This document shows, in pieces, positions 1 to 14,130 of a DNA stretch of 64,000 nt. The notes below the pieces were generated by a model. That model did no database searches. It was not told the DNA's origin and worked only from the letters and a program-made list of their open reading frames with translations. Numbering within the stretch: the stretch's first letter is position 1; each line of letters opens with the position of its first letter. The DNA is from Gluconobacter wancherniae NBRC 103581 (GTDB lineage Bacteria > Pseudomonadota > Alphaproteobacteria > Acetobacterales > Acetobacteraceae), in contig NZ_BJUZ01000002.1 of NCBI RefSeq assembly GCF_007988885.1, positions 620,001 to 684,000 of the forward strand, in the 5' to 3' direction. The position numbers and the translations under genes are program-made.

Positions 1-1
1 G

Positions 2-250
2 ATCGTTGAGTTCGCCAAGACGAACGACAAGCTGGTTGTTCTTGGTGGTGCACTTGGTAATCAGACGCTTGATGCGGATGGTGTCAAGGTGCTCGCCGAG
101 CTGCCGTCTCTGGATGAGCTGCGTGCAAAGCTGGTTGGTATGATCAATACCCCGGCAACGCGTATCGCAGGTATCACCCAGGCTCCGGCAGGACAGCTTG
201 CTCGCGTCTTTGGTGCCTATGCCAAGACCGGCGAAGCAGAAGCCGCCTGA
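2..250 (+). CDS. rplJ: 50S ribosomal protein L10, 3' end only
   Basis: The frame is open from the first bases to TGA at 248-250, giving the last 82 residues. It ends in an Ala/Glu-rich tail and is followed directly by rplL, the usual rplJL order. L10 is the base of the ribosomal stalk, and its C-terminal helix binds L7/L12 dimers. The segment with TPATRIAG and the LARVFGAYA tail matches the L10 C-terminal helix region. The start lies outside the window. Confidence 0.93.
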   Translation: MVEFAKTNDKLVVLGGALGNQTLDADGVKVLAELPSLDELRAKLVGMINTPATRIAGITQAPAGQLARVFGAYAKTGEAEAA

Positions 251-254
251 GAGT

Positions 255-270
255 TTACGCTGCGGCGTAA
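255..270 (+). other. Small hairpin between rplJ and rplL
   Basis: Arms TTACGC (255-260) and GCGTAA (265-270) pair perfectly around a TGCG loop, just after the rplJ stop. There is no T-run. In other bacteria the rplJ-rplL junction helps set the excess of L7/L12 over L10; here the hairpin may be a processing or stability element (inference). Confidence 0.4.
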
Positions 271-311
271 TCTTGAATCCCATCTAACAGTGCATCACTT
301 AGGATAATATC

Positions 312-683
312 ATGGCCGACCTGGCAAAGATTGTTGAAGAGCTGTCCGCTCTTACCGTTCTCGAAGCTGCTGAGCTTTCCAAGCTTCTCGAAGAGAAGTG
401 GGGCGTTTCTGCTGCTGCTCCTGTAGCTGCTGCTGCTGCTCCGGCTGCTGCTGCTGCTGCTGCTGAAGAGCAGACCGAGTTCACTGTTGTTCTTGCCGCT
501 GCTGGCGACAAGAAGATCAACGTGATCAAGGAAATCCGTGGCATCACGGGCCTGGGTCTGAAGGAAGCTAAGGACCTGGTTGAGGGTGCACCGAAGACCG
601 TCAAGGAAGGTGTTTCCAAGGACGAAGCTGCCAAGATCAAGAAGACCCTTGAAGACAACGGCGCATCCGTCGAAATCAAGTAA
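312..683 (+). CDS. rplL: 50S ribosomal protein L7/L12
   Basis: This 123-residue protein forms the flexible ribosomal stalk that recruits translation GTPases. The N-terminal dimerisation helix (about 1-32) is followed by an Ala/Pro hinge (about 33-53) and the globular C-terminal domain starting near TEFTVVL and ending VEIK. The hinge is coded largely by GCT triplets, including seven in a row at 444-464. An AGGAT motif precedes the ATG. The gene lies 61 bases after rplJ and is probably cotranscribed with it. Confidence 0.97.
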   Translation: MADLAKIVEELSALTVLEAAELSKLLEEKWGVSAAAPVAAAAAPAAAAAAAEEQTEFTVVLAAAGDKKINVIKEIRGITGLGLKEAKDLVEGAPKTVKEGVSKDEAAKIKKTLEDNGASVEIK

Positions 684-696
684 TCACTTGATTTCA

Positions 697-724
697 GGTT
701 GCTATTCCTTAAGGGGTAGCAATC
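697..724 (+). other. Hairpin after rplL (attenuator or processing candidate)
   Basis: A 12-pair stem (697-708 with 713-724, allowing G-U pairs) encloses a TTAA loop 13 bases after the rplL stop. No T-tract follows, so it is not a classical terminator. In E. coli the rplL-rpoB gap holds an attenuator and an RNase III site that lower rpoBC expression relative to the ribosomal genes; the same role is plausible here. Confidence 0.5.
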
Positions 725-775
725 TCTGCCGAGCAGACAGATTAGGGCGGGGATCGCATGCGGTTCCCGCCCGAT

Positions 776-813
776 TTGCCGTTGGTAGATATAAGAGTAT
801 ACTGCGCGGCTCG
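776..813 (+). promoter_or_regulatory. Candidate sigma-70 promoter for rpoBC
   Basis: TTGCCG (776-781), 16 bases, TATACT (798-803), then a G+C-rich discriminator GCGCGGCTCG (804-813). The -10 and discriminator closely resemble those before rpsM (TATATT, then GCGCGCCCTCG). If used, it would give rpoBC its own transcript with a leader of about 120 bases. The -35 match is only moderate, so this is a prediction. Confidence 0.45.
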
Positions 814-929
814 CTACGTAGTGAAATATTTGAAAAGCCGGTCGTTCCGGTCGCCCGAGGAGTTCGGAAGCCTTATTCCGGTCACGCTCTACGGACGACT
901 CGAAGGTCTGGTGCAGAGGGCAGGGATAG

Positions 930-3900
930 ATGAACGCGATCACGAAATCGTTCACGGGACGCAAGAGGATCCGCAAAAGCTTCGGGCGCATTCCCGAAAT
1001 TGCGCCGATGCCCAATCTGATTGATGTGCAGCGCGCCTCTTATGAGGCGTTTCTGCAGATGAACGTCAGCCCTGATAGCCGCCAGCAGGCGGGTCTTCAG
1101 GAGGTCTTTCGGTCGGTTTTCCCGATTAATGACTTCGCCGGCCGCGGTCGTCTGGACTTTCAGTCCTACGAATTCGAAGAGCCGAAATATGACGTTGAAG
1201 AGTGCATTCAGCGAGGCCTGACGTATGCAGCGCCCCTGAAGGTCATTCTTCGTCTCACGACGTGGGACATCGATGAAGATACGGGCTCGCGCTCAATTCA
1301 CGATCTGAAGGAGCAGCCGGTTTACATGGGCGATATGCCGCTCATGACCGATAACGGTACCTTTATTATTAATGGTACAGAGCGCGTCATCGTTTCCCAG
1401 ATGCATCGCAGCCCTGGTGTTTTCTTTGATCACGACAAGGGCAAGACGCATTCCTCAGGTAAATATCTTTTTGCCGCGCGTGTTATTCCATACCGTGGAT
1501 CTTGGCTCGACTTTGAGTTCGATGCCAAGGATCTGATTTACGTTCGTATTGATCGTAAGCGCAAGCTGCCTGTCACGACACTGCTATATGCGCTTGAAGG
1601 CGCCAACTTTATTGCTGCTCGTGAAGCGAAGCTGGCAGAAGGGGGCGATGTAGAGAGCTTGGATATTCAGGGAATGGATCAGGACGAAATCCTGAACTAT
1701 TTCTATGACACCGTTACCTTTACCCGGATGGGCGAAGAGTGGGCGCGTTCCTTCGACGCGGATGCATTCCGTGGCAAGAAGCTCCTCAGTCCTCTTGTTG
1801 ATGCCGACACCGGTGAAGTCGTTGCAGAAGCAGACGCCAAGCTGACCGCACGTATGGTGCGGAAGATTGCTGAAAACACGCGTGTGGTTCAGGTCGGTCG
1901 TCCAGACGTCCTCGGTTGCTTCCTTGCTCATGATCTCGTCAATGAGAACACGGGCGAAATTTATGGTGAAGCTGGCGAAGAGCTGACTGAGGACCGTCTC
2001 GTCGCTCTCGAAGAAATTGGCATTACAGAACTTCCGACGTTGTCCGTCGATGGTGCTCACGGCCCCTGGATACGTAACACACTTGCTGTCGACAAGAATG
2101 CGTCCCGTGACGAGGCCTTGATCGATATCTATCGTATTATGCGCCCTGGTGAGCCGCCGACCAAAGAGACGGCTGAGACCATGTTCCGTGGCCTGTTCTT
2201 TGATCAGGACCGCTATGACCTCTCCTCCGTTGGTCGCGTGAAGATGAACATGCGTCTTGATGTTGACGCTCCGGATACTTTGCGCGTTCTGCGTAAGGAA
2301 GATATCCTGCGTACCATCAAGATCATGTGCGATCTGAAGGATGGCCGCGGTCAGATCGACGACATTGATAACCTCGGTAACCGTCGCGTTCGCTCAGTTG
2401 GCGAATTGATGGAAAATCAATATCGCATTGGTCTGCTGCGCATGGAGCGCGCCATTCGTGAGCGCATGGGATCGGTTGATATTGATACGGTCATGCCTCA
2501 TGACCTCATTAACGCCAAGCCTGCTGCCGCTGCTGTGCGCGAGTTCTTCGGATCGTCGCAGCTCAGCCAGTTCATGGATCAGACAAACCCTCTTTCCGAA
2601 GTTACGCATAAGCGCCGTCTCTCGGCGCTTGGCCCAGGGGGGCTGACGCGTGAGCGTGCAGGCTTCGAAGTCCGTGACGTTCATCCGACGCATTACGGTC
2701 GTATCTGTCCGATTGAGACGCCGGAAGGTCCAAACATTGGTCTGATCAATTCCCTTTCGACCTATGCTAAGGTGAATAAATACGGTTTCATCGAAACGCC
2801 GTATCGCCTCGTCAAGGACGGTATCCTGCAGGATGGCTGGAAGTATCTCTCCGCGATGGAAGAGGACAAGCTGGTCGTCGCGCAGGCTGACGCAAAGCAG
2901 GATCCGGCTACTCATGCTCTGACGGATGAGTTGGTTTCAGTGCGTCGTGCAGGCGATTTCCGTCTTGTTCCGCCTGAGCAGGTCACGGCATGTGACGTTT
3001 CTCCGAAGCAGCTTGTTTCTGTTGCTGCAGCGCTCATTCCATTCCTTGAAAACGATGACGCTAACCGTGCGCTGATGGGCTCGAACATGCAGCGTCAGGC
3101 GGTGCCGTTGGTGAAAGCCGATGCGCCGCTGGTTGGGACGGGAATGGAAGCCGCAGTTGCGCACGATTCAGGTGCGACAATTGTTGCGAAGCGCCGCGGT
3201 GTCGTTGATCAGATCGATGGCGCGCGTATCGTGGTCCGTTCGACTGATGAGGACGGTGCAACGCAAGGCGTAGATATCTATCGTCTCCGCAAGTACATGC
3301 GTTCCAACCAGTCAACCTGCATTAATCAGCGTCCGCTGGTGAAGGTGGGCGACACGGTTCACGCCGGCGACATCATTGCTGACGGTCCGTCCACTGAGCT
3401 TGGCGAACTGGCTCTTGGCCGTAACGTGCTTGTCGCGTTCATGCCTTGGAACGGTTACAACTTTGAAGATTCGATTCTGATTTCCGAGCGCATTGCTCGC
3501 GATGACGTCTTCACTTCGATTCACATCGAAGAGTTTGAAGTTATGGCGCGTGATACGAAGCTAGGTCAGGAAGAAATCACCCGCGATATTCCGAATGTTG
3601 GTGAGGAATCTCTTCGTAATCTTGACGAAGCAGGCATTGTCTATGTCGGAGCTGAAGTGAACCCTGGCGACATTCTGGTCGGCAAGGTTACTCCGAAGGG
3701 TGAGAGCCCGATGACGCCTGAAGAGAAGCTTCTTCGTGCGATCTTCGGTGAGAAGGCATCAGACGTTCGTGATACCTCTCTGAAGTTGCCTCCTGGAACA
3801 AGTGGTACGATCGTCGATGTCCGCGTTTTCTCACGGCGCGGCGTGGATAAAGATGAACGCGCGATGGCTATCGAGCGTTCGGAAATTGAGCGTCTTACGA

Positions 3901-5105
3901 AGGATCGTGATGACGAACGTTCTATCCAGGAGCGTAGCTTCCATAACCGTCTGCGTGAGCGTTTGGTTGGTCAGGTAGCTGGTGCGGGCTTCAAGGGTAT
4001 TCGCTCTGGCACGCCCATCACTGTTGAAGTTCTTGATGAGCATCCAAGGGGAGCCTGGCGCAATATTACCGTCAGCTCAGATGAACTGACTGCAGAGCTG
4101 GAAACGCTTCGTCGTGAGTTTGATGAGGCTGTCCGTCGGATCAATGCGCGTTTCGACAGTAAGGTTGAAAAGCTGCAGCGTGGTGACGAGCTTCCTCCCG
4201 GTGTGATGAAGATGGTTAAGGTTTTTGTCGCGGTGAAGCGTAAGCTTCAGCCGGGTGATAAAATGGCTGGCCGTCACGGTAACAAGGGTGTCGTTTCTCG
4301 GGTTGTACCTGTTGAGGATATGCCCTTCCTTGAGAACGGTCAGCCTGTCGACCTTCTGCTGAATCCGCTGGGTGTGCCGTCCCGAATGAATGTCGGACAG
4401 ATCCTTGAAACCCATCTCGGCTGGGCATGTGCCAATATTGGTGCTGGCATTGGCGAAATGGTGGACGAGTATCAGCGTAACGGGGAGCGCAAGCAGGAAC
4501 TCTTGGATCGTCTGAAGGAAATTTATGGTGACGAAATCTATGACATGGATATCGCCACACTTCCGAACGAACAGCTGATCGAACTCGCAAATAACCTGCG
4601 TAAAGGTGTTCCGATTGCTACCCCTGTGTTCGATGGTGCTTCCATTCCGGACATTGAGGATATGTTGCTCAAGGCGGGTGTTAATAAGTCGGGTCAATCC
4701 CAGCTTATTGATGGTCGTACAGGTGAGAAGTTCGAGCGTCAGACGACTGTTGGCTACATCTATATGCTGAAGCTGCATCATCTCGTCGACGACAAGATCC
4801 ATGCCCGATCCATTGGTCCTTACTCTCTTGTTACCCAGCAGCCGCTGGGTGGTAAGGCTCAGTTTGGCGGTCAGCGCTTCGGTGAGATGGAAGTTTGGGC
4901 TCTCGAGGCATATGGCGCAGCGTACACCTTGCAGGAAATGCTGACGGTGAAGTCGGATGACGTTTCCGGCCGCACCAAGGTCTATGAGGCGATTGTACGT
5001 GAACAGGATGACTTCGAAGCAGGTATTCCCGAGAGCTTCAACGTTCTTATCAAGGAACTGAAGTCGCTTGGCTTGAATGTCGACCTCGAGCAGGGCGCCG
5101 CGTAA
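930..5105 (+). CDS. rpoB: DNA-directed RNA polymerase subunit beta
   Basis: RpoB forms, with RpoC, the catalytic cleft of RNA polymerase. The 1391-residue product starts [13 protein letters not shown] after an AGGGAT site at 922-927. The rifampicin-pocket segment is present with the usual drug-sensitive residues: Asp in FMDQ, His in THKRR and Ser in LSALGPG. The beta motif [12 protein letters not shown] and the C-terminal clamp segment with [25 protein letters not shown] are intact. It is followed 80 bases later by rpoC. A candidate promoter and an upstream hairpin may set its level relative to rplJL. Confidence 0.99.
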   Translation: MNAITKSFTGRKRIRKSFGRIPEIAPMPNLIDVQRASYEAFLQMNVSPDSRQQAGLQEVFRSVFPINDFAGRGRLDFQSYEFEEPKYDVEECIQRGLTYAAPLKVILRLTTWDIDEDTGSRSIHDLKEQPVYMGDMPLMTDNGTFIINGTERVIVSQMHRSPGVFFDHDKGKTHSSGKYLFAARVIPYRGSWLDFEFDAKDLIYVRIDRKRKLPVTTLLYALEGANFIAAREAKLAEGGDVESLDIQGMDQDEILNYFYDTVTFTRMGEEWARSFDADAFRGKKLLSPLVDADTGEVVAEADAKLTARMVRKIAENTRVVQVGRPDVLGCFLAHDLVNENTGEIYGEAGEELTEDRLVALEEIGITELPTLSVDGAHGPWIRNTLAVDKNASRDEALIDIYRIMRPGEPPTKETAETMFRGLFFDQDRYDLSSVGRVKMNMRLDVDAPDTLRVLRKEDILRTIKIMCDLKDGRGQIDDIDNLGNRRVRSVGELMENQYRIGLLRMERAIRERMGSVDIDTVMPHDLINAKPAAAAVREFFGSSQLSQFMDQTNPLSEVTHKRRLSALGPGGLTRERAGFEVRDVHPTHYGRICPIETPEGPNIGLINSLSTYAKVNKYGFIETPYRLVKDGILQDGWKYLSAMEEDKLVVAQADAKQDPATHALTDELVSVRRAGDFRLVPPEQVTACDVSPKQLVSVAAALIPFLENDDANRALMGSNMQRQAVPLVKADAPLVGTGMEAAVAHDSGATIVAKRRGVVDQIDGARIVVRSTDEDGATQGVDIYRLRKYMRSNQSTCINQRPLVKVGDTVHAGDIIADGPSTELGELALGRNVLVAFMPWNGYNFEDSILISERIARDDVFTSIHIEEFEVMARDTKLGQEEITRDIPNVGEESLRNLDEAGIVYVGAEVNPGDILVGKVTPKGESPMTPEEKLLRAIFGEKASDVRDTSLKLPPGTSGTIVDVRVFSRRGVDKDERAMAIERSEIERLTKDRDDERSIQERSFHNRLRERLVGQVAGAGFKGIRSGTPITVEVLDEHPRGAWRNITVSSDELTAELETLRREFDEAVRRINARFDSKVEKLQRGDELPPGVMKMVKVFVAVKRKLQPGDKMAGRHGNKGVVSRVVPVEDMPFLENGQPVDLLLNPLGVPSRMNVGQILETHLGWACANIGAGIGEMVDEYQRNGERKQELLDRLKEIYGDEIYDMDIATLPNEQLIELANNLRKGVPIATPVFDGASIPDIEDMLLKAGVNKSGQSQLIDGRTGEKFERQTTVGYIYMLKLHHLVDDKIHARSIGPYSLVTQQPLGGKAQFGGQRFGEMEVWALEAYGAAYTLQEMLTVKSDDVSGRTKVYEAIVREQDDFEAGIPESFNVLIKELKSLGLNVDLEQGAA

Positions 5106-5145
5106 GCGGTGCTCATGTCTCTCTCTTCGCGATTCATTTTTGACG

Positions 5146-5171
5146 TGCCGGCGGGACGCCGCCTGGCATTT
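5146..5171 (+). other. Hairpin with short T-run between rpoB and rpoC
   Basis: TGCCGGCGG (5146-5154) pairs with CCGCCTGGCA (5159-5168), leaving one bulged base, around a GACG loop. TTTT follows at 5169-5172, about 14 bases before the rpoC ATG. It resembles a weak terminator or attenuator, but rpoB and rpoC must be cotranscribed, so it can at most be partial. Transcript stabilisation is an equal possibility. Confidence 0.35.
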
Positions 5172-5185
5172 TGGGGTTTCGGCGC

Positions 5186-9502
<4,317 letters not shown>

Positions 9503-9525
9503 CGATTGCTAACGAAGAATGCCTA

Positions 9526-9570
9526 AGCCCGATTCTGTGATGATTCATCAGAATCGGGCTCATTTTAGGC
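9526..9570 (+). terminator. Terminator-like hairpin after rpoC
   Basis: AGCCCGATTCTG (9526-9537) pairs perfectly with CAGAATCGGGCT (9549-9560) around an 11-base loop, and outer arms GCCTAA/TTAGGC (9521-9526 and 9565-9570) can add pairs. The T-run is weak (ATTTTA). It most likely ends or attenuates the rpoBC transcript. Confidence 0.7.
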
Positions 9571-9577
9571 AGAACAC

Positions 9578-9617
9578 TTGACTTAAAGCGGAAGCCCTCG
9601 TAGGGTCCGCGCCCTCG
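9578..9617 (+). promoter_or_regulatory. Candidate promoter of the str operon (rpsL-rpsG-tuf)
   Basis: TTGACT (9578-9583), 17 bases, TAGGGT (9601-9606), one base, then CGCGCCCTCG (9608-9617). The same ten bases occur at the same distance after the -10 of the rpsM promoter, which supports the otherwise poor -10. A G+C-rich discriminator is typical of stringently controlled ribosomal promoters; that control is inferred. Confidence 0.6.
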
Positions 9618-9858
9618 GCTACAACTGCCTTAACAGGCGAAAAAGCTGATGTAGAATATAGAATCGCGCGTAGTACTGCTTCGGTCGTTATCGACATAAA
9701 GCTAAGGCTACGGGCCATGATCCGAGGAAATGGCTTCTGCTGTTTCCTCGGAAGTTGTGCGAAGACAGGCGGTTCAGCCGCGTGTCGGTTTGGACGAATG
9801 TCGTGGCGGCTACTTTTGTGGTGGCTGCCTGGAATTGGACAAGGATTGGGAAGGGCGC
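9607..9858 (+). promoter_or_regulatory. Long structured leader before rpsL
   Basis: The stretch from the rpoC stop (9502) to the rpsL start (9859) has no gene. It holds the terminator and promoter described above and then about 250 bases of leader. The leader contains a perfect 10-pair hairpin (9721-9730 with 9743-9752, 12-base loop) and a weaker pair AGCCGC/GCGGCT (9776-9781, 9806-9811). Ribosomal-protein feedback on this leader is plausible but unproven. An in-frame ATG at 9730 would extend rpsL by 43 residues and is not credible as S12. Confidence 0.5.
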
Positions 9859-10230
9859 ATGCCGACCATCAACCAGTTGATCGCGAACGGCCGTGAGCCG
9901 GCCGCAAAGCGGAATAAGGTCCCCGCGCTGCAGGGCTGCCCGCAGAAGCGTGGCGTCTGCACGCGCGTTTATACTGTAACGCCGAAGAAGCCGAACTCCG
10001 CTCTGCGTAAGGTCGCCAAGGTGCGTCTGACCAACGGGTATGAAGTCGTGAGCTACATTCCGGGTGAAGGTCATAACCTTCAGGAGCACAGCGTTGTTCT
10101 TATCCGTGGTGGCCGCGTGAAGGATCTTCCCGGTGTGCGTTATCACATCCTGCGCGGCGTGCTTGACACGCAGGGCATCGCTAAGCGTCGTCAGCGTCGT
10201 TCGCTGTATGGCGCGAAGCGGCCGAAGTAA
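9859..10230 (+). CDS. rpsL: 30S ribosomal protein S12
   Basis: The 123-residue product starts MPTINQLI after a GGGAAGGG ribosome binding site and has the normal S12 length. S12 monitors decoding at the A site. The streptomycin-relevant lysines are the wild-type ones: Lys43 within [10 protein letters not shown] and Lys88 within GGRVKDLPG. It is the first gene of the str operon, with rpsG following after 12 bases. Confidence 0.98.
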   Translation: MPTINQLIANGREPAAKRNKVPALQGCPQKRGVCTRVYTVTPKKPNSALRKVAKVRLTNGYEVVSYIPGEGHNLQEHSVVLIRGGRVKDLPGVRYHILRGVLDTQGIAKRRQRRSLYGAKRPK

Positions 10231-10242
10231 GAGGTATTTGGA

Positions 10243-10719
10243 ATGAGTCGCCGTCACCGCGCTGTAAAGCGTGAGATCCTTCCTGATCCGAAATTCGGAG
10301 ACGTTGTCATTACGCGCTTTATGAATGCGCTGATGTATGACGGAAAAAAATCCACCGCTGAAGGCATCGTTTACGGTGCTCTTGAGGTTCTGCGTCGTCG
10401 AGGCGGTTCTGCCGCTGATCCGGTTGCGATGTTCCACTCGGCTCTGGATAACGTGAAGCCAGCCGTTGAGGTTCGTTCCCGTCGAGTTGGTGGTGCAACG
10501 TACCAGGTGCCGGTTGAGGTGCGTGCAGAGCGTCGTCAGGCGCTCGCAATTCGCTGGCTGATCGACGCCTCGCGCAAGCGCGGTGAGAACACCATGCAGG
10601 ATCGCCTTTCTAACGAGCTGATGGACGCGGTGAACAATCGTGGTTCGGCTGTTAAGAAGCGCGAAGACACGCACCGTATGGCTGAAGCTAATAAGGCATT
10701 CAGCCACTATCGCTGGTAA
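10243..10719 (+). CDS. rpsG: 30S ribosomal protein S7
   Basis: S7 is 158 residues here, begins [12 protein letters not shown] and nucleates assembly of the 30S head on 16S rRNA. The motif [14 protein letters not shown] is typical. In most bacteria fusA follows rpsG; here the next gene is tuf, 117 bases on, so EF-G must be coded elsewhere. In E. coli S7 is the translational repressor of this operon. Confidence 0.98.
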   Translation: MSRRHRAVKREILPDPKFGDVVITRFMNALMYDGKKSTAEGIVYGALEVLRRRGGSAADPVAMFHSALDNVKPAVEVRSRRVGGATYQVPVEVRAERRQALAIRWLIDASRKRGENTMQDRLSNELMDAVNNRGSAVKKREDTHRMAEANKAFSHYRW

Positions 10720-10724
10720 TCAGA

Positions 10725-10825
10725 ACCGGCTAATGGGCTTCCGATAGGGCTTCAGGCTCTATTCTGGACGCCCTAACCGGCATGAACTTTCAGTCTTATC
10801 CCCAGCTCAGGTGAGTTGGGGTTTT
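10725..10825 (+). promoter_or_regulatory. Structured rpsG-tuf junction with hairpin abutting the tuf ribosome binding site
   Basis: Two structures are visible. In the first half, inverted segments around 10726-10780 (CCGG...CCGG enclosing ATAGGGC/GCTCTAT) can form a branched hairpin. The second is clean: CCCCAGCTCA (10800-10809) pairs with TGAGTTGGGG (10812-10821), followed by TTTT (10822-10825) and directly by the Shine-Dalgarno GGAG (10826-10829). It looks like an attenuator or a translation-control hairpin for EF-Tu. No clear promoter was seen here. Confidence 0.45.
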
Positions 10826-10836
10826 GGAGAGAGACG

Positions 10837-12027
10837 ATGGCAAAGGCTAAATTCGAGCGGACGAAGCCGCACTGCAACATCGGCACCATCGGTCACGTCG
10901 ACCACGGCAAGACCTCGCTGACTGCTGCAATCACAAAGACGCTGGCAAAGACCGGCGGCGCTGTTTTCAGTGCATACGATCAGATCGACAAGGCGCCTGA
11001 AGAGCGCGCACGTGGTATCACCATCTCCACGGCTCACGTTGAGTACGAGACCGCGAAGCGTCACTACGCTCACGTTGATTGCCCGGGTCATGCTGACTAC
11101 GTCAAGAACATGATCACTGGTGCCGCTCAGATGGACGGTGCTATTCTGGTCGTTTCTGCTGCAGACGGTCCGATGCCCCAGACGCGTGAGCACATTCTGC
11201 TCGCTCGCCAGGTTGGTGTCCCTGCTCTGGTTGTGTTCCTGAACAAAGTTGATCAGGTTGATGATCCCGAGCTTCTTGAGCTCGTTGAAATGGAAGTGCG
11301 CGAGCTTCTTTCATCTTACCAGTTCCCAGGAGACGATATCCCCATCGTTAAGGGTTCCGCTCTGGTAACTCTTGAAGATGGTGATCCGGAGCTCGGTGAG
11401 AAGCGCGTTCTTGACCTGATGGAAGCAGTGGATGACTACATCCCGCAGCCAGAGCGTCCGGTTGATCGCCCGTTCCTGATGCCGATCGAAGACGTGTTCT
11501 CGATTTCCGGCCGTGGTACGGTTGTGACGGGCCGCGTTGAGCGTGGTGTAGTTAATGTTGGTGACGAAATTGAGATCATTGGTCTCAAGGATACCATCAA
11601 GACGACAGTCACGGGCGTTGAAATGTTCCGCAAGCTGCTTGATCGCGGTGAAGCTGGTGACAACATCGGTGCGCTGGTTCGTGGCACGAAGCGTGAAGAC
11701 GTTGAGCGTGGTCAGGTTCTTGCAAAGCCGGGTTCCATTACTCCGCACAAGAAGTTCAAGGCCGAGGCATACATCCTGACGAAGGAAGAGGGTGGTCGTC
11801 ATACGCCATTCTTTACCAACTATCGTCCGCAGTTCTACTTCCGTACGACTGACGTCACGGGTGTTGTTCAGCTGCCGGATGGCGTTGAGATGGTCATGCC
11901 TGGCGACAACGTTGCTATGGATGTCGAGCTGATTGCTCCGATCGCCATGGACGAAGGCCTGCGTTTCGCTATTCGCGAAGGCGGCCGTACGGTGGGTGCA
12001 GGCGTGGTTGCTTCAATCAGCGCCTAA
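10837..12027 (+). CDS. tuf: Elongation factor Tu
   Basis: EF-Tu delivers aminoacyl-tRNA to the ribosome as a GTPase. The 396-residue product has the standard length, with G1 GHVDHGKT (19-26), G3 DCPGHADY and G4 NKVD, followed by the two beta-barrel domains. ATG 10837 follows GGAGAGAG; an in-frame upstream start at 10816 is unlikely. Only one tuf copy is in this window. A terminator follows, so S10 genes may be transcribed partly by read-through or from their own unrecognised promoter. Confidence 0.99.
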   Translation: MAKAKFERTKPHCNIGTIGHVDHGKTSLTAAITKTLAKTGGAVFSAYDQIDKAPEERARGITISTAHVEYETAKRHYAHVDCPGHADYVKNMITGAAQMDGAILVVSAADGPMPQTREHILLARQVGVPALVVFLNKVDQVDDPELLELVEMEVRELLSSYQFPGDDIPIVKGSALVTLEDGDPELGEKRVLDLMEAVDDYIPQPERPVDRPFLMPIEDVFSISGRGTVVTGRVERGVVNVGDEIEIIGLKDTIKTTVTGVEMFRKLLDRGEAGDNIGALVRGTKREDVERGQVLAKPGSITPHKKFKAEAYILTKEEGGRHTPFFTNYRPQFYFRTTDVTGVVQLPDGVEMVMPGDNVAMDVELIAPIAMDEGLRFAIREGGRTVGAGVVASISA

Positions 12028-12048
12028 GTCCTGACTAGCCGTTGGAAT

Positions 12049-12090
12049 GGAAGCCCCGGTCAGATTAAGTTCTGGCCGGGGTTCCCTTTC
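12049..12090 (+). terminator. Terminator-like hairpin after tuf
   Basis: GGAAGCCCCGGTCAG (12049-12063) pairs with CTGGCCGGGGTTCC (12072-12085), one bulge and one G-U pair, around an 8-base loop; CTTTC follows. It is a stable G+C-rich stem with a poor T-run, likely a partial terminator between the str and S10 genes. Confidence 0.65.
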
Positions 12091-12145
12091 AGATGCAATG
12101 GCGGTAGGACGAGACCCGAATTTTTGAGTTGGACGAATTAAGACT

Positions 12146-12454
12146 ATGGACAACCAGAACATCCGCATTCGCCTTAAGGCGTACGATCATCGCGTGCTAG
12201 ACAATAGCACCAAAGAGATCGTAAACACTGCGAAGCGTACGGGTGCGCGGGTTCGGGGTCCGATCCCGCTGCCGACGCATATCGAACGGTTCACGGTGAA
12301 CCGTTCGCCACACGTGGATAAGAAAAGCCGCGAGCAGTTCGAAATTCGAACCCATCGCCGGCTGCTCGACATTGTCGAGCCGACCCCGCAGACCGTGGAC
12401 GCCCTCATGAAGCTCGACCTCGCCGCTGGCGTTGATGTCGAGATCAAACTCTAA
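12146..12454 (+). CDS. rpsJ: 30S ribosomal protein S10
   Basis: S10 is a 30S head protein and also the NusE partner in antitermination complexes. The 102-residue product begins [15 protein letters not shown] and carries [29 protein letters not shown]-type loop sequence (12257 onward). The Shine-Dalgarno is poor. It heads the S10 gene group, with rplC following after 10 bases. Confidence 0.97.
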   Translation: MDNQNIRIRLKAYDHRVLDNSTKEIVNTAKRTGARVRGPIPLPTHIERFTVNRSPHVDKKSREQFEIRTHRRLLDIVEPTPQTVDALMKLDLAAGVDVEIKL

Positions 12455-12464
12455 GGTCCAGACG

Positions 12465-13148
12465 ATGCGTACCGGATTGATTGCAAAAAAGCTGGGGATG
12501 ACCCGGCTGTTTAAGGAAGATGGCACCCATGTGCCTGTGACGGTGCTGCACCTCGATAATCTCGAGGTTGTTGATACCCGCACGAATGAACGCGATGGCT
12601 ACACCGCTGTTCAGCTCGGTCTTGGAACTGCCAAGGTGAAGAATGTCACCAAGGCCAACCGTGGCCACTTTGCCCGTACCAAGGTCGAGCCGAAGAACAA
12701 GCTTGTCGAATTCCGCGTAGCGGAAGATGCCCTGCTTGAGGCTGGAACCAAGATCTCGTCCAACCACTTTGTGGTAGGGCAGAAGGTCGACGTGACCGGT
12801 CAGAGCAAAGGTAAGGGATTTGCGGGTGTTATGAAGCGTCATAACTTCGCTGGTCTTGAAGCTTCTCACGGTGTTTCTGTAAGTCATCGTTCTCACGGCT
12901 CTACAGGCCAGCGCCAGGATCCTGGTAAGGTCTTTAAAGGCAAGAAGATGGCGGGTCACATGGGTGACGAACGCGTCACCACGCTCAACCTGGAGGTTGC
13001 TGCGGTGGATGAAGAGCGTAACCTGATTATGGTGCGCGGCGCTATTCCTGGTGCGAAGAACGGCTATGTGCTGATTCGCGATGCAATCAAGAAGGCCCGC
13101 CATGCGGACGCGCCATATCCGGCAGCGACGCTGGCGGCCGCCGGTTGA
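12465..13148 (+). CDS. rplC: 50S ribosomal protein L3
   Basis: L3 is an early assembly protein near the peptidyl-transferase centre. The product is 227 residues from ATG 12465 ([16 protein letters not shown]), after AAGG. Typical features are the [21 protein letters not shown] loop segment, within which the methylatable Gln of L3 lies, and the GKKMAGHMG motif. rplD follows closely. Confidence 0.97.
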   Translation: MRTGLIAKKLGMTRLFKEDGTHVPVTVLHLDNLEVVDTRTNERDGYTAVQLGLGTAKVKNVTKANRGHFARTKVEPKNKLVEFRVAEDALLEAGTKISSNHFVVGQKVDVTGQSKGKGFAGVMKRHNFAGLEASHGVSVSHRSHGSTGQRQDPGKVFKGKKMAGHMGDERVTTLNLEVAAVDEERNLIMVRGAIPGAKNGYVLIRDAIKKARHADAPYPAATLAAAG

Positions 13149-13159
13149 GGGCGAGGGGC

Positions 13160-13774
13160 ATGGAACACGATATCAAAACCCTCGATAATGGCAGCGCTGG
13201 CTCAGTCGCGCTCCCAGAAGAGATTTTCGCCGTCGCGCCTCGCGCTGACATCATGGCTCGCGTCGTACACTGGCAGTTGGCCAAGCGTCGCGCAGGGACT
13301 CACCGTACCAAGGGTATGGGCGAAGTATCTGGCACGACCAAGAAGCCATACAAGCAGAAGGGTACGGGCTCCGCTCGTCAAGGTTCTCTTCGCGCTCCGC
13401 AGTTCCGTACTGGTGGCGTTGTCCATGGTCCTGTTGTGCGTGATCACGGATACGATCTTCCTAAAAAGGTGCGTCGCCTCGGCTTGATTTCTGCGCTTTC
13501 GCAGAAGGCTGCTGAAGGTAAGCTGGTCGTTCTTGATGCTGCTACCGGTATCAGCAAGACCCGTGAAGCAGCTGCGAAGGTAAAGGCTCTGGGCTGGTCC
13601 TCCGCTCTGATCGTCGACGGTGCTGTGGATGAGCAGTTTGCTCGCGCGATTGCCAATCTGCCGAAGATCGACGTTCTGCCGACGATCGGTGCCAATGTTT
13701 ACGACATCCTCAACCATGACGTGTTGGTTATTACCCGCGCTGGTCTTGAGGGGCTTAAGGAGCGTCTGGCATGA
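13160..13774 (+). CDS. rplD: 50S ribosomal protein L4
   Basis: L4 lines the peptide exit tunnel, and in gammaproteobacteria it represses its own operon. The chosen ATG 13160 ([10 protein letters not shown]) follows GAGGGGC and gives 204 residues; a TTG at 13145 overlapping the rplC stop is also in frame but lacks such a site. The loop region with [15 protein letters not shown] is typical. The stop overlaps the rplW start (ATGA). Confidence 0.96.
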   Translation: MEHDIKTLDNGSAGSVALPEEIFAVAPRADIMARVVHWQLAKRRAGTHRTKGMGEVSGTTKKPYKQKGTGSARQGSLRAPQFRTGGVVHGPVVRDHGYDLPKKVRRLGLISALSQKAAEGKLVVLDAATGISKTREAAAKVKALGWSSALIVDGAVDEQFARAIANLPKIDVLPTIGANVYDILNHDVLVITRAGLEGLKERLA

Positions 13775-14112
13775 CCACGAACATCGTCATGAATGCGCAG
13801 AAGACTGCTGCAAATATGTCGCAGGAAGCTCTGTACGACGTCGTTCGCGCACCGTTGATCACCGAAAAGGCTACGCTTCTTTCTGAGCGTAACCAGTTGG
13901 TCTTCAAGGTCGCGCCGACTGCTACGAAGCCACAGATCAAGGCCGCTGTCGAAAAGCTCTTCAACGTTAAGGTTACTGGCGTTAATACGCTGGTCCAGAA
14001 GGGTAAGGCGAAGCGTGTCAAGGGACGTCCGGGTCGTCGTTCCGACATCAAGAAGGCGTATGTTCAGCTTGCCGAGGGTCAGTCAATCGACCTGACGGCG
14101 AAGCTGGGCTGA
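13771..14112 (+). CDS. rplW: 50S ribosomal protein L23
   Basis: L23 sits at the tunnel exit and docks trigger factor and SRP. The 113-residue form starts at ATG 13771, which overlaps the rplD stop and has AAGGAG at the right distance. The family core begins at [13 protein letters not shown], so the first 20 or so residues are an extension; ATG at 13816 is an alternative start giving a more usual length. Confidence 0.94.
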   Translation: MTTNIVMNAQKTAANMSQEALYDVVRAPLITEKATLLSERNQLVFKVAPTATKPQIKAAVEKLFNVKVTGVNTLVQKGKAKRVKGRPGRRSDIKKAYVQLAEGQSIDLTAKLG

Positions 14113-14130
14113 CGCGCGGGGTAAGATACC

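Noticed and set aside
758-1024. Small open frame between rplL and rpoB
   Set aside because: It runs out of frame into rpoB and has no ribosome binding site; the region is better read as leader and promoter.
5139-5170. TTGACG before rpoC as a promoter
   Set aside because: No acceptable -10 lies 16-18 bases downstream, and rpoC is normally cotranscribed with rpoB.
9730-9858. N-terminal extension of rpsL from ATG 9730
   Set aside because: S12 starts canonically at MPTINQL with a strong ribosome binding site; the extension would sit in the structured leader.
9688-10707. 339-codon minus-strand open frame over rpsL-rpsG
   Set aside because: Shadow of two certain genes; no ribosome binding site and no recognisable protein features.
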